Source: PSRF01 sp051000815
Lineage (GTDB): Bacteria; Acidobacteriota; Blastocatellia; Pyrinomonadales; Pyrinomonadaceae
Reading direction: 5' to 3'
DNA length: 64,000 bases
Assembly (NCBI GenBank): GCA_051000815.1
Contig: JBPCNX010000039.1
Span: 38,071-102,070, forward strand
The notes beneath the pieces are model-generated. The model ran no database searches and was not told the DNA's origin. It was given only the letters and a program-made list of their open reading frames with translations. The translations under genes and the position numbers were made by a program. Positions 25,583 through 34,552 of this stretch are shown here, in pieces (the stretch's first letter is position 1; each line of letters begins with the position of its first letter).

Positions 25583-26161
25583 CTACTCCGGTTTGTCGCC
25601 AAATCTCTGGAGCCTCATCTGCAACTGTCGCATGGCAGTATAAAGACGGCTCTTGACTGTGCTGAGTGGCAAGTCGAGAGCATCGGAGATCTCTTGAAAT
25701 GTCAGCTCCTCAAATTCCTTCATAACGACAACTTGTCGCAACTCAAGCGGCAAACTTTTCACGGCCTTTCTGACAGCCGCGCAGCTTTCTCGACCCTCGG
25801 CCACGCGCGCGGGCGACAGTTCGTGCGGTGTAGCAAAATTTGCGGAGTGACGCTGCTCTTCATCTTCCAACGCGCCTTCTTTCCTGACCCTGGAGCGGCG
25901 CTGACGCGTGATGCATTGGTTGACAGCGATACGATGCAGCCAGGAAGAAACTTTGGCCTCACCGCGAAAGCCTCGCAGATTTCGGAAGGCGGAAAGAAAC
26001 GTTTCTTGCGTCGCATCACGGGCATCTTCTTCGCGGCCGAGCATGCCAAATGCGAGCGCGAAGATTCTGCGCTCCCAACGACGCACAATCTCGCCGAAAG
26101 CATCAGCATCCCCTGTCAGAGCGCGCTTTACGATCTGCTCGTCGCTCGTAACGATCTCCAT
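25583..26161 (-). CDS. ECF-type RNA polymerase sigma factor
   Basis: 192 residues from the ATG at 26161 (MEIVTSDEQ); a TTG at 26218 would add 19 residues. Region 2 is at about 5-80 (GDADAFGEIVRRWERRIFALAFGML, shown as separate words GDADAF and ARDATQETFLSAFRNL). Region 4 is at about 125-180 (SLPLELRQVVVMKEFEELT, STVKSRLYTAMRQL). It directs RNA polymerase to stress promoters. First gene of a three-gene operon with its anti-sigma factor and a Spy-like protein, so it is likely autoregulated. Confidence 0.92.
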   Translation of the reverse strand: MEIVTSDEQIVKRALTGDADAFGEIVRRWERRIFALAFGMLGREEDARDATQETFLSAFRNLRGFRGEAKVSSWLHRIAVNQCITRQRRSRVRKEGALEDEEQRHSANFATPHELSPARVAEGRESCAAVRKAVKSLPLELRQVVVMKEFEELTFQEISDALDLPLSTVKSRLYTAMRQLQMRLQRFGDKPE

Positions 26162-26381
26162 TCTCTGTTGTCTGGTGGCCAGCTCAGTGTCCGGAATTCC
26201 AAGTTCGAGCGCTGACAAGGCTTTGCGCCCGTTTGTTTAGACGCGATCAGAGGCAGCCAGGCCGAAATATCACATCATGTAACAATCCAAACTAAGCTAC
26301 AGCCCTCTGGCATTACATGATTTCCCGACCTGGGTCGAGTTAAAATACCATGGCACAAGCAGTTAAAGCCCGCAAAACCCG

Positions 26382-26411
26382 TTGACATGACAGCGTGGCC
26401 TCAACGATAAT
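26382..26411 (+). promoter_or_regulatory. Sigma-70-type promoter for the HD-GYP gene
   Basis: TTGACA (26382-26387), 18-bp spacer, GATAAT (26406-26411). It lies 90 bp upstream of the ATG at 26502 in the divergent region. Confidence 0.7.
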
Positions 26412-26501
26412 GAGGTCGCCGCCGGAACCCAATCGCCGGCTCATTGTAAGATCCTCCAAAAAACTACCTGAATCTCGAACTGATCAGCCTGAAAACCGCT
26501 A

Positions 26502-28337
26502 ATGCTTGAGAACCTTGGGCGTATTCGCCTGCTATACATAGTTCTGGGTGTCTTGTTACTGGTTGGCCTGCTCCCGCTCGCCTTTGCCGGGAGCATGCTG
26601 TCCAGCCGCACCGCGCAGGAGCTTCGGTCGGTCGAGGGACGTTATCAAGCTCAGTTGGTGCAAGACAAGGCCAGGCAAATAGAGCTGTACAGCCAAAGGT
26701 ATCGTGACGTGGTTGCCGGGCTGGCGCGAGCGTTTGAGATAGCCGGAGGAATCAGCTCATTCAATGACAGCGGTTACGACGCGCGACTTCAGAAGACATT
26801 ACAGGAAGATCCGAATCTCATCGGCCTTGCGATCTGGCCTGTAGACGGAGAATTGCATCGCGCGTTTCAGTCGGATGTCATTAAGCGCGAGGAAGTAGAC
26901 CAGCGGGTCAGTGAAGTTCTGGCCCGGATGAGTGGCAGGGGTCTGGTCGTTAGCCGACCGCAGATCATCCGCTCGGGACAGGAAATGGCGCTGACGGTGG
27001 CCGCGCCGGTTATGGGTGGTGAAAATAGTAGTGATGTTGTCGCGGCGGTAGTGGCGATCGTTTCTTTCCAGGACGTCTTCAAAGCAGTGCAGCAGCCAAC
27101 TTCGAAGAGTGAGCGTGAGCTACTTGATGCGGGGCTGCCAGTTGTTTTCGTCGTTGATCAGAACGGCCGTGCAGTGGCCCACCCGGACGCCAGTGTCGCT
27201 TTTGCCGCAAAACCGATGACGGATCTGAAAGTCGTCCAGGATTGGATGGAGTCGGGGGCGCAGGTCCAGTCGGCCCTTGCGCCGTTTAGTGTTATCCGTG
27301 ATGAGCGCAAAGTGGAAATGCTTGGCTCTTACGCAACGGCCGAACTCGACAAGACCTCCCGGCTGGGCGTGATCGCTATCCAGGACGAAACCGCAGCGCT
27401 CGCCTCGGTAAGCGATATGCACTATCAAACGGTCTGGATCAGTCTGGTGGCGGCGCTGCTTACGTTATTGATCGGGTTCTTCTTTGCGAAGAAGTTGAGT
27501 CAGCCCGTACAGGAGCTGGCGGCAGGTGCACATCGCATCGCTTCAGGGGATTTTTCGCAGCGAATCCATATTCGAAGCAGAACAGAGCTTGGCGATCTGG
27601 GTAACTCTTTCAATCTCATGACTGATCAGCTCGAGCACTTCATTCAGGACTTGCAGCGATCAGCGAATGAGAATCGCGAACTCTTTCTGGGAACGGTAAA
27701 AGCTCTGGCGGCGGCAATCGACGGTAAAGATCCCTACACCCGAGGACACTCGGAACGCGTTTCGAGAGTCTCGATGGCCATTGCGCAGCGCCTGGATCTA
27801 TCGGATGAAGAGTGCGAAAAGATTCGGGTGAGCGCCCTGCTCCACGATGTGGGCAAGATCGGAATCGACGATAAGATTCTCAAGAAGCCTGCCGCTCTGA
27901 CTGACGAAGAGTACGAGATCATGAAACAGCATCCCCAAAAGGGCTACAAGATCCTTTCGCAGATACCCGCTATCAAAGAATTCCTGCCGGGGATGTATAT
28001 GCACCATGAAATGATAAATGGCGAGGGTTATCCGCAGGGATTGAAGGGCGAAGAGATACCCTTAATGGCTTTAATTGTTTCCGTGGCCGACACCTTTGAC
28101 GCCATGACAACCGATCGTCCTTACCAGCGAGCAATGAAATTTGAGGATGCGGTTGCGCGAATTCAGAGCTTTGTCGGAACCCGTTACGATGAGCGTGTTG
28201 TGGCTGCGTTCGCGAAGGCCTGCGAGGAGGGACAGATCCGTCCGGGCTCAGTTCGTCTGAAGAAACGTGTGCCCGTGGCGCCGCCTGTGCAAGCGCCGCC
28301 TAACGCCGCCACCGACGCCGAGCTAATGCCGGTTTAG
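26502..28337 (+). CDS. Membrane sensor with HAMP and HD-GYP domains (c-di-GMP phosphodiesterase)
   Basis: 611 residues. Transmembrane helix 1 is at about 10-32, followed by a periplasmic Cache-like sensor (about 40-300), helix 2 at about 308-330, HAMP (about 330-385) and HD-GYP (about 395-575). The HD-GYP domain has HSERVSRVS, LLHDVGKIG, the second His pair in MYMHHEMINGEGYP, and VADTFDAMTTDRPY. Proteins with these residues hydrolyse cyclic di-GMP (some cyclic GAMP). It reads an unknown extracellular signal. The C-terminal 25 residues are proline-rich. Confidence 0.93.
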   Translation: MLENLGRIRLLYIVLGVLLLVGLLPLAFAGSMLSSRTAQELRSVEGRYQAQLVQDKARQIELYSQRYRDVVAGLARAFEIAGGISSFNDSGYDARLQKTLQEDPNLIGLAIWPVDGELHRAFQSDVIKREEVDQRVSEVLARMSGRGLVVSRPQIIRSGQEMALTVAAPVMGGENSSDVVAAVVAIVSFQDVFKAVQQPTSKSERELLDAGLPVVFVVDQNGRAVAHPDASVAFAAKPMTDLKVVQDWMESGAQVQSALAPFSVIRDERKVEMLGSYATAELDKTSRLGVIAIQDETAALASVSDMHYQTVWISLVAALLTLLIGFFFAKKLSQPVQELAAGAHRIASGDFSQRIHIRSRTELGDLGNSFNLMTDQLEHFIQDLQRSANENRELFLGTVKALAAAIDGKDPYTRGHSERVSRVSMAIAQRLDLSDEECEKIRVSALLHDVGKIGIDDKILKKPAALTDEEYEIMKQHPQKGYKILSQIPAIKEFLPGMYMHHEMINGEGYPQGLKGEEIPLMALIVSVADTFDAMTTDRPYQRAMKFEDAVARIQSFVGTRYDERVVAAFAKACEEGQIRPGSVRLKKRVPVAPPVQAPPNAATDAELMPV

Positions 28338-28400
28338 ACTGATTGCCGATTGACGATTAGTGTCAGCCGGGTAGGACACTACCAAACAGCCGCGTCCTTT

Positions 28401-28429
28401 TTGATGGGCGTGGCTGTTGCGCTTATAAT
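28401..28429 (+). promoter_or_regulatory. Sigma-70 promoter upstream of ftsY
   Basis: TTGATG (28401-28406), 17-bp spacer, consensus TATAAT (28424-28429). The ftsY start is 53 bp downstream. Confidence 0.85.
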
Positions 28430-28481
28430 CAACGACTTCATTTAGGTGGAAATTTGCGACTGCGGCAGTGGGAATAACTTT

Positions 28482-29798
28482 ATGGCGTTTTGGAGACGTA
28501 AGGCCAAAGACCAGTTTGTAACGCTGGGGTTGAATGAACCGCGGGAAGACGCCGCCAAAGAACCAGCGACCAAAGATACATCAGCTGCAGAACGGCAACC
28601 GGAACCTCAGACGAAGGCTACGGCGCCATCAGCCGCCGACATTCCCATTCTTGAACCGGTTGTAACCGGAGCATCTCCCACACCGCTCGCCTCCGAGTCG
28701 CAGGCAGGTAAGGGATCAGCAGCCCCACTGAAATCGCCGCCCCCGTCGGCTCCAGAGACGCGGTCGTTGCAGCCCAGGCCGGTCCCGACGCGGTCGCCGT
28801 TCGCGACTTCCGTCCTGGGACTCAATCTTTCGATGGAGGAACTCCAGGCGCAGGAGGCTGCGTTGGAGCAGGAGTTTTCAGCACGCTTCCGCCGCGCCGT
28901 CTCTGCCACACGAGACAATCTCTCAGAACGGCTCGATACCGTCTTTCAGGGTCTGAAGCAAATCGATGAGAACCTGCTTGACGAACTCGAGGAAGCCCTG
29001 ATTGCCGCCGACATCGGCGTCGTGACCACACAACAGATTCTGGAAACTGTAAGACGAGGGATTGCACGCAAGCAGATTAATGATCTTGAGGCTTTGAAGC
29101 AGGCAATAAAGAATGAGCTGTTGAGAATATTGCGTGCCTCAGAGAATCAGGGAGTCGCTTCGGAAACAAACGCGCCGGAGAATGTCCTGCCTTACGTAAT
29201 GATGATAGTTGGCGTTAACGGCGTGGGTAAGACAACGACTATCGGCAAGCTGGCGCAACGAATCAAGGCAGAAGGAAATGATGTCTTAATCTGTGCGGCT
29301 GATACCTTCCGCGCCGCGGCTTCGGATCAGTTGGCGATTTGGGCTGAACGAACGGGCGTGCCTCTCATCCAACAGAAGCAGGGAACCGATCCAGCGGCAG
29401 TGCTCTTCGATTCGTTGAAAGCGGCAAAGGCTCGCGCTTCAGACGTTCTTATTGTCGACACGGCAGGCCGGCTGCACAACAAAGCGAACCTGATGGCCGA
29501 GCTGGAGAAGATGAAACGAGTTGCCGGACGAGAAGTTCCGGGCGCGCCGCATGAGACGCTTCTAGTGGTTGATGCAGTCACTGGACAGAACGGTCTCGAA
29601 CAGGCGCGACAGTTTTTGAAGGTGGCCGGAGTGACCGGCATTGTTCTAACTAAGCTGGACGGCACAGCCAAAGGTGGAATTGCCGTAGCGATTGCGAGCG
29701 AGCTTAACCTACCGATTCGTTACGCCGGCATTGGTGAAAAAGTCGACGACCTGGTGGTCTTCGATCCGGAGTTGTACGTTAACGGATTGTTCGAGTGA
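28482..29798 (+). CDS. ftsY: Signal recognition particle receptor FtsY
   Basis: 438 residues from the ATG at 28482 (MAFWRRK); the frame is open from 28446 but the extra twelve residues have no family support. FtsY docks ribosomes carrying SRP at the membrane. The N-terminal 110 residues are acidic/proline-rich and poorly conserved, as usual for the A domain. The NG GTPase domain follows: GVNGVGKTTTIGKLA near 244-258, DTFRAAASDQL, DTAGRLHNKANL, TKLDGTAKGG. A consensus promoter is 53 bp upstream. ribD follows directly, and rsmA after that. Confidence 0.96.
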   Translation: MAFWRRKAKDQFVTLGLNEPREDAAKEPATKDTSAAERQPEPQTKATAPSAADIPILEPVVTGASPTPLASESQAGKGSAAPLKSPPPSAPETRSLQPRPVPTRSPFATSVLGLNLSMEELQAQEAALEQEFSARFRRAVSATRDNLSERLDTVFQGLKQIDENLLDELEEALIAADIGVVTTQQILETVRRGIARKQINDLEALKQAIKNELLRILRASENQGVASETNAPENVLPYVMMIVGVNGVGKTTTIGKLAQRIKAEGNDVLICAADTFRAAASDQLAIWAERTGVPLIQQKQGTDPAAVLFDSLKAAKARASDVLIVDTAGRLHNKANLMAELEKMKRVAGREVPGAPHETLLVVDAVTGQNGLEQARQFLKVAGVTGIVLTKLDGTAKGGIAVAIASELNLPIRYAGIGEKVDDLVVFDPELYVNGLFE

Positions 29799-29810
29799 TT
29801 GATCAGCCCC

Positions 29811-30956
29811 ATGCCCACATCTGTTAAATCTCCCCAGCTTGCCGGCGACACTACCACCTTCGATCGCCAGATGATCTCGCGGACGCTGGAGCTGGCGGCC
29901 AGGGGTGTTGGCCTTGTGAGTCCGGGCCCAGTCGTAGGCTGCGTGATAGTAGCTGCGGATGGCAGTGTTGCCGGCGAAGGCTTTTATGTTTACGAGAAAC
30001 TGAAGCATGCCGAGACTTACGCCCTCGAGCAGGCGGGAATAAAAGCTGCCGGTGGCACGGCCTATGTCTCCCTCGAGCCTCACGCCCATCACGGTCGAAC
30101 GCCGCCCTGCACGGACGCGTTGATTGCCGCCGGGATCCGGCGTGTAGTCGCCCCTAACCAAGATCCCAATCCCAAGGTTTCCGGAAGCGGTTTTGCGCAC
30201 CTGCGGTCGGCCGGACTGGAAGTTACTGAAGGACCGATGTCACGCGAAGCCCGGCAACTCAATGAGAAGTATTTTCATTTCATGGAGACTGGCCGGCCGT
30301 TCGTTCACTTGAAACTTGCTACTTCGCTCGACGGCAAGATTGCGACTCGCACAGGCGATTCGCGTTGGATTACAGGCTCAGCGTCGCGCTCACGTGTGCA
30401 GGAGTTGCGTCATGAATACGACGCGATTCTCGTGGGCGCGGGCACGGCAATCTCGGATGACCCGCTATTAACAGACCGGTCCGGCCTTCCCCGAAGAAGA
30501 CCGCTCGTTCGTGTAGTGCTTGATGAAGGACTGCAAACTTCCGCGGAATCACAACTCGCGCTAACTGCGTCGGAGGCCCCGGTGCTGGTTTTCACGGGAT
30601 CGAAATCAGATTCAAAGAAGGAGGCGGAGTTCCAGGCGAAGGGCGTGGAGATTGTTCGCGAGTCGTCTAATAGTCGCGACCTGAAGTCTGTGTTAACCGA
30701 ATTAGGCGGGCGCGCTATCCAGAGTGTTCTTGTTGAAGGTGGTGGCAGTGTTGCGAGCGCCTTCCTGGAAGTCGGACTCGTAGACAAAGTGACGTTCTTC
30801 ATCGCCCCACGCATCATCGGGGGCAGCGCAGCGCCCAATGCAATCGGCGGGACCGGCGCCGAGCGTTTGGCCGACGCAGTCGATCTGGAGCGAGTTGAGG
30901 TTATTCAACGCGGCGCCGATTACGAGATCACAGGGTACCCGACCAGGAAAGGATGA
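29811..30956 (+). CDS. ribD: Bifunctional riboflavin biosynthesis protein RibD, with a variant zinc site
   Basis: 381 residues. The N-terminal deaminase (about 15-140) and C-terminal reductase (about 145-380) catalyse two successive steps of riboflavin synthesis in the cytoplasm. The deaminase has HAET near 70, but the usual PCSHHGRTPPC zinc motif reads PHAHHGRTPPC, so the first Cys ligand is His. Reductase segments LKLATSLDGKIAT, GDSRWITG and VLVEGGGSVAS are normal. The ATG at 29811 is preferred to a TTG at 29799 next to the ftsY stop. The other rib genes are not in the window. Confidence 0.93.
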   Translation: MPTSVKSPQLAGDTTTFDRQMISRTLELAARGVGLVSPGPVVGCVIVAADGSVAGEGFYVYEKLKHAETYALEQAGIKAAGGTAYVSLEPHAHHGRTPPCTDALIAAGIRRVVAPNQDPNPKVSGSGFAHLRSAGLEVTEGPMSREARQLNEKYFHFMETGRPFVHLKLATSLDGKIATRTGDSRWITGSASRSRVQELRHEYDAILVGAGTAISDDPLLTDRSGLPRRRPLVRVVLDEGLQTSAESQLALTASEAPVLVFTGSKSDSKKEAEFQAKGVEIVRESSNSRDLKSVLTELGGRAIQSVLVEGGGSVASAFLEVGLVDKVTFFIAPRIIGGSAAPNAIGGTGAERLADAVDLERVEVIQRGADYEITGYPTRKG

Positions 30957-30959
30957 AGG

Positions 30960-31895
30960 ATGAGGGATGAAGACCGATCAAAGCCCAAAGTCCCAGGCCC
31001 AAAGTCCAGAGTCCCACGTCCAAGGTCCAAAGCCTCTGTAGCGAAGGGGACGTTGGACCTTGGACCTTGGACATTGGACAAGGGTCTTACTCATCCCTCC
31101 AAAGCCCTCGGCCAGAATTTTCTTGTCAACGAAGGAGTTGTCAATCGGATCATCGAAGCCGTTGCCCCGGCTGCCGACGAGACCATTGTGGAGATTGGTC
31201 CCGGTCGCGGAGCCCTCAGCGCCCAGCTCATCGAAAAGGCCGGGCGCCTCATCGCGGTTGAGTTTGATCGCAATCTGATTCCGCTACTTTCAGAAAAATT
31301 CAAGACGAGAGAAAACTTCAAGCTTGTCGTTAGCGACGCGCTGAGCGTCGATTTCTGTGCCGAGATACATCCCGCGTCTCAAGCCCGCGTAGTTGCCAAT
31401 CTTCCATACAACATCGCGACCGCGATCCTGCAACGACTGATTGCTCAGCGCAGGTGTCTGACCGAGATGGTGTTGATGCTGCAACGTGAAGTGGTCGATC
31501 GCATCAGCGCAGTTCCAGGCTCAAAAGTGCGCGGATACCTTTCCGTATTTGTCGAAGCTTACTGTGAAATAGAAAAATTGTTCGACGTCGCGCCCGGCTC
31601 GTTTCGTCCCGCCCCAAAAGTTTGGAGCAGCGTGATCAGATTGACGCCCAGGCCGGAACCCGGGATCAACTTTAAGAATGAAGGGCTGTTATGGCAGTTA
31701 GTCAGCGCGGGGTTTGCGCAGAAGCGGAAAACGATTCTTAACAATCTGCGTAACGCGCCGCCGGGGCTTCAGGAGTTAATCAAAAAGCACGGCGGCACCA
31801 GCATTGTTCTCTGTAGAGCTGAGGTTGATCTGCAGCGGCGAGCTGAAACACTCACGCTTGAGGAATGGCTGCGACTGGCGGAAACGATGGACTAA
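30960..31895 (+). CDS. rsmA: 16S rRNA dimethyladenosine transferase RsmA, with repeat-encoded N-terminus
   Basis: 311 residues. Dimethylates two adjacent adenines near the 3' end of 16S rRNA. Motifs are LGQNFLVN near 50-57, VEIGPGRGALS near 78-88, NLPYNIATAIL near 146-156 and the C-terminal QKRKTILNNLRN. Family members start only 10-20 residues before the GQNF motif. Here about 42 residues precede it and are encoded by a palindromic repeat (30979-31084), giving SKPKVPGPKSRVPRPRSK. Either this tail is translated, or the true start is a non-ATG codon inside or after the repeat. It ends a probable ftsY-ribD-rsmA transcript. Confidence 0.93.
   Translation: MRDEDRSKPKVPGPKSRVPRPRSKASVAKGTLDLGPWTLDKGLTHPSKALGQNFLVNEGVVNRIIEAVAPAADETIVEIGPGRGALSAQLIEKAGRLIAVEFDRNLIPLLSEKFKTRENFKLVVSDALSVDFCAEIHPASQARVVANLPYNIATAILQRLIAQRRCLTEMVLMLQREVVDRISAVPGSKVRGYLSVFVEAYCEIEKLFDVAPGSFRPAPKVWSSVIRLTPRPEPGINFKNEGLLWQLVSAGFAQKRKTILNNLRNAPPGLQELIKKHGGTSIVLCRAEVDLQRRAETLTLEEWLRLAETMD
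30979..31084. repeat. Quasi-palindromic repeat (CCAAAGTCC/GGACCTTGG class) in the rsmA 5' region
   Basis: The left arm is a series of CCCAAAGTCC, CCAGAGTCCC and GTCCAAGGTCCAAAG; the right arm is GTTGGACCTTGGACCTTGGA. The arms are complementary and can form a long imperfect hairpin around the start of rsmA. Confidence 0.75.
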
Positions 31896-31950
31896 AGAGA
31901 GTCGATCTTGCCTCAATATTCAAACTCCGAGGAGGCCAGGGAATCTAAGC

Positions 31951-32040
31951 GATCCTCTTCGTGTCGGTTCGTGCTGGTTCGTGGATTATTGTTTTCTTCA
32001 TACTCAGGCGATCCACGAATCAACACTAAATAGCACTAAC
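31951..32040. repeat. Dispersed TTCGTG/ATCCACGAA palindromic repeat, copy 2
   Basis: TTCGTG occurs three times (near 31957, 31967 and 31978), ending in TTCGTGGAT, and is answered by ATCCACGAATCAACACT (32011-32027). It lies between rsmA and the P450 gene. Related copies are at 5714-5785 and 58955-59040. Confidence 0.65.
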
Positions 32041-32130
32041 CGCTTTTTTGTTTTGGCTCACATTTAGTCGGCACTTCAAACAGTTCCGATGTGCTTCGCA
32101 CATACCTTACCTTCAGCATCCCCTCGATAT

Positions 32131-32147
32131 CGCTCCGGGTTCTGTAC
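32131..32147. repeat. GTACAGAACCCGGAGCG repeat at the end of the P450 gene
   Basis: CGCTCCGGGTTCTGTAC, the complement of the word found at 55672-55688 (end of the HPr-EI gene). It begins 4 bp beyond the P450 stop codon. Another relative is at 61513-61533. Confidence 0.65.
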
Positions 32148-32151
32148 CGTG

Positions 32152-33528
32152 TTACCGTGGCGCCACATTCATCCTGATGCCATCCCGTGGTCTCAATGAC
32201 ATTGCCGGCAGTAACGACACTGAGTGATTAGGTGCAAGCATCAAGCGAAAGCGCTGCCCGATGGTGGCAAGGACCAGAATGATTTCCATCGTCGCAAACG
32301 AATTGCCAATACAGAATCTTGGTCCACCGCCGAAGGGGAAGTACGCATACTTCGGCAGGCTATTGCTGAACTCCTCCGTCCACCTATCAGGATTAAACCT
32401 TTCAGGCTCGGCGAAGAAGCGCGGATCACGCTGAGTTACCCACTGAAACATGAATATCTGGCTTTTGGCCGGCACACGAAAACCGCCAATCTCACATTCC
32501 GCGGTCGCTTCGCGGCCGAGTCCATAGGCGGGGGGATAGAGCCGCATCGATTCCTTCGCGATCATTTCGCAGTATCTTAATCGCGGCAAATCGTCCATCG
32601 TCGGCAATCTTCCGCCCAGCACTTCGTCTAATTCGGCGTGAAACTTTCTTTCGGTGTCGGGATTCTTAGCCAGGAGATACCATGCCCAGGAAAGCGTAAG
32701 CGCGGTGGTTTCGTGTCCGGCGAGGAAGAGCGTCATCACCTCGTCGCGAAGTTGTTTGTCGTTCATCTGGCTGCCGTCATCATCGTGAGCCTGGAGCAGC
32801 ATCGAGAGGAGATCTCCCTGGTCACCTCCACTCGCGCGGCGCTCTGCAATGATTCGATAGACGATCTGATCTATTTCATTCGCGTCCCGATTAAATCTGC
32901 GGTGGGCCGACGTCGGCAGCCGGTTGTCCATGATCCATTTGAGCGTTGCCTGTGAAGCAAACGGCTTAACAATCTGAGAGAGCACTCTACCAACCTTGTC
33001 GGCGTCGGCAGACACATTGGCATTGAAAAGCGTCTTGACAACGATCTCCAGAGTGAGCCGCATCATGTCGCGATGGATATCGCGCTCTTCCCCGGATTTC
33101 CACCCTGCAATTGTCCGCGCGGTGTAATCGACCATCACTTCCCCGTACGAGTTAATCCGCTGCCGGTGAAACGCCGGCTGTGCGAGGCGGCGTTGCCGCT
33201 TCCATTCCTCATGTTCGCTGGTTAGTAATCCGTTACCGACAAGTCGTTGGAAGAATGGCGAGCGCAAAGTGCGCGACTTAATAAAATTCCTGGCGTTCGT
33301 CGAGACGACGTATTCAATATCGTCGGGATGGTAAAGGAAGTAAGCCGTGAGATAGAGAAACCGCATGCTCACGACGTCGCCATAGTTGCGGCAGCGCTCG
33401 ATGAAGCCGAGCGTGTCGCGATTAAACTCAGGCATGACTCCGAGAATGGGATTACCCTTTGGCCCGGGCGGAAGCGGCGCTCGACTTGCGCTTGCCGACC
33501 TGATGGGAAGTTCGCGTGTGTTGTTCAT
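32152..33528 (-). CDS. Cytochrome P450
   Basis: 458-residue heme monooxygenase without a membrane anchor. The oxygen-activating I-helix motif is AGHETT near residue 270, ExxR is KESMR near 330, and the heme-binding FGGGPRFCIG has its Cys near 405. The N-terminal APLPPGPKGNPILG and the overall pattern resemble bacterial class members related to CYP4/CYP102-type fatty-acid hydroxylases, but the substrate is unknown. No ferredoxin gene is nearby. It is 6 bp after a GNAT acetyltransferase gene on the same strand, so the two are likely co-transcribed. Confidence 0.94.
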   Translation of the reverse strand: MNNTRELPIRSASASRAPLPPGPKGNPILGVMPEFNRDTLGFIERCRNYGDVVSMRFLYLTAYFLYHPDDIEYVVSTNARNFIKSRTLRSPFFQRLVGNGLLTSEHEEWKRQRRLAQPAFHRQRINSYGEVMVDYTARTIAGWKSGEERDIHRDMMRLTLEIVVKTLFNANVSADADKVGRVLSQIVKPFASQATLKWIMDNRLPTSAHRRFNRDANEIDQIVYRIIAERRASGGDQGDLLSMLLQAHDDDGSQMNDKQLRDEVMTLFLAGHETTALTLSWAWYLLAKNPDTERKFHAELDEVLGGRLPTMDDLPRLRYCEMIAKESMRLYPPAYGLGREATAECEIGGFRVPAKSQIFMFQWVTQRDPRFFAEPERFNPDRWTEEFSNSLPKYAYFPFGGGPRFCIGNSFATMEIILVLATIGQRFRLMLAPNHSVSLLPAMSLRPRDGIRMNVAPR

Positions 33529-33534
33529 TCTGAT

Positions 33535-34005
33535 TTATTTCAGCAGATCGATATAAATACCCGGATCGCTTTCAGGGATTATGAAGACGCCGACGGATTT
33601 CTGGTAGAACTCGACGGGTCCGGCGCCGCCAATTACTCCGTAAACGTATCCCAACTCGCGCAAACCCCAGAGTGACGCCAGGAGTAACGCCTTCCCGATA
33701 CCCCTACCTTGCGACTTAGGCAATACCCCTGTTGGTCCGAAGAACGCCCGGCGCGTGCATTCATGCGCGGCGAAACCAACGATCGTGCCGTCGCGCGTGG
33801 CGATGTAAACAGATACCGGCTTATTAGAGAAGCCTACCGAGACTTCATCCGTCCAGGCGACGGAAAAGTTTTGTTCGACAAAACGCCGCACCATGGTAAG
33901 TTCAAACGGCTGAGCCCGCCGGATCAAAGTTCCATCGGCGGCCAATTCAAGGAGTGGAGGTTCGAGCGGAGGAAACTTCAGAAGGTTTACGAGCAGGTCG
34001 GGCAT
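33535..34005 (-). CDS. GNAT family N-acetyltransferase
   Basis: 156 residues. The acetyl-CoA-binding signature is QGRGIGKALL near 110-119, preceded by the strand TGVLPK and followed by GYVYGVIGGAGPVEFYQK, a typical C-terminal GNAT strand. The N-terminal 40 residues are proline/leucine-rich. The acceptor is unknown. The gene lies immediately upstream of the P450 gene. Some uncertainty remains about the start, as no ribosome-binding site is obvious at 34005. Confidence 0.85.
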   Translation of the reverse strand: MPDLLVNLLKFPPLEPPLLELAADGTLIRRAQPFELTMVRRFVEQNFSVAWTDEVSVGFSNKPVSVYIATRDGTIVGFAAHECTRRAFFGPTGVLPKSQGRGIGKALLLASLWGLRELGYVYGVIGGAGPVEFYQKSVGVFIIPESDPGIYIDLLK

Positions 34006-34077
34006 GTAGGGCAGAGTATTGCATAGGAGGAATACGGGATGAAGGATGAGGATGGATTCAAGTCCTCGGTCTGAATT

Positions 34078-34449
34078 TCAAAAGAAGTAACCAACGAAAA
34101 AGAGCGCCGCGGCGCCGAAGGCGTTGGCGAGGGTGACTGGTTTGTCACGCATGCTCGCATCCCACCCAAATTTGGGTTCCGGCGCGGGGGGATCCTGCTC
34201 GGTATACCCGCGATAATGGAGAGTCTCGTCATCCAGCACGGCCCGGAGGCGATAGCGAGAACGCAGCGCAATCCTGGAAGGAGCTCCACACACGAGGAAG
34301 AGAAAGTATTGCAGCGGAGCAATCAAGAGTAACCACGCAACACTAGCGAGAATAAAGACAACAATTCCAGCAGCGCATTCAGCGGATTGCCGTGGCCAAA
34401 AAAGATGGCTGGCATTGGCTTCGTCAATGGTTCCCTTAGCTGTCGGCAA
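34078..34449 (-). CDS. Small membrane protein of unknown function
   Basis: 123 residues with two or three membrane segments (about 26-56 and 105-122). The middle segment YTEQDPPAPEPKFGWDASMRDKPVTLANAF has a GWDASMRDKPV core of a type seen in short membrane proteins of Acidobacteriota. The function is unknown. The only start in frame upstream of the first helix is a TTG at 34449, which lies inside a palindromic repeat, so the exact start is doubtful. Confidence 0.55.
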   Translation of the reverse strand: MPTAKGTIDEANASHLFWPRQSAECAAGIVVFILASVAWLLLIAPLQYFLFLVCGAPSRIALRSRYRLRAVLDDETLHYRGYTEQDPPAPEPKFGWDASMRDKPVTLANAFGAAALFFVGYFF

Positions 34450-34549
34450 TCAGCGGTCAGTAACCAGCGTTCAGAAGTCAGAATTTCAGCGGGTAGTCAG
34501 CGATCCTCGGCGCATTCGTCGACTGATTGCAATCGGCAATCGGCAATGG
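34441..34549. repeat. Quasi-palindromic repeat (CAATCGGCAAT/CAGCGGTCAG class)
   Basis: Left part TGTCGGCAATCAGCGGTCAG, then CCAGCGTTCAGAAGTCAG; right part GACTGATTGCAATCGGCAAT and CGGCAATGG. Related to the elements at 10891-10977 and 28341-28361. Confidence 0.6.
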
Positions 34550-34552
34550 CCT

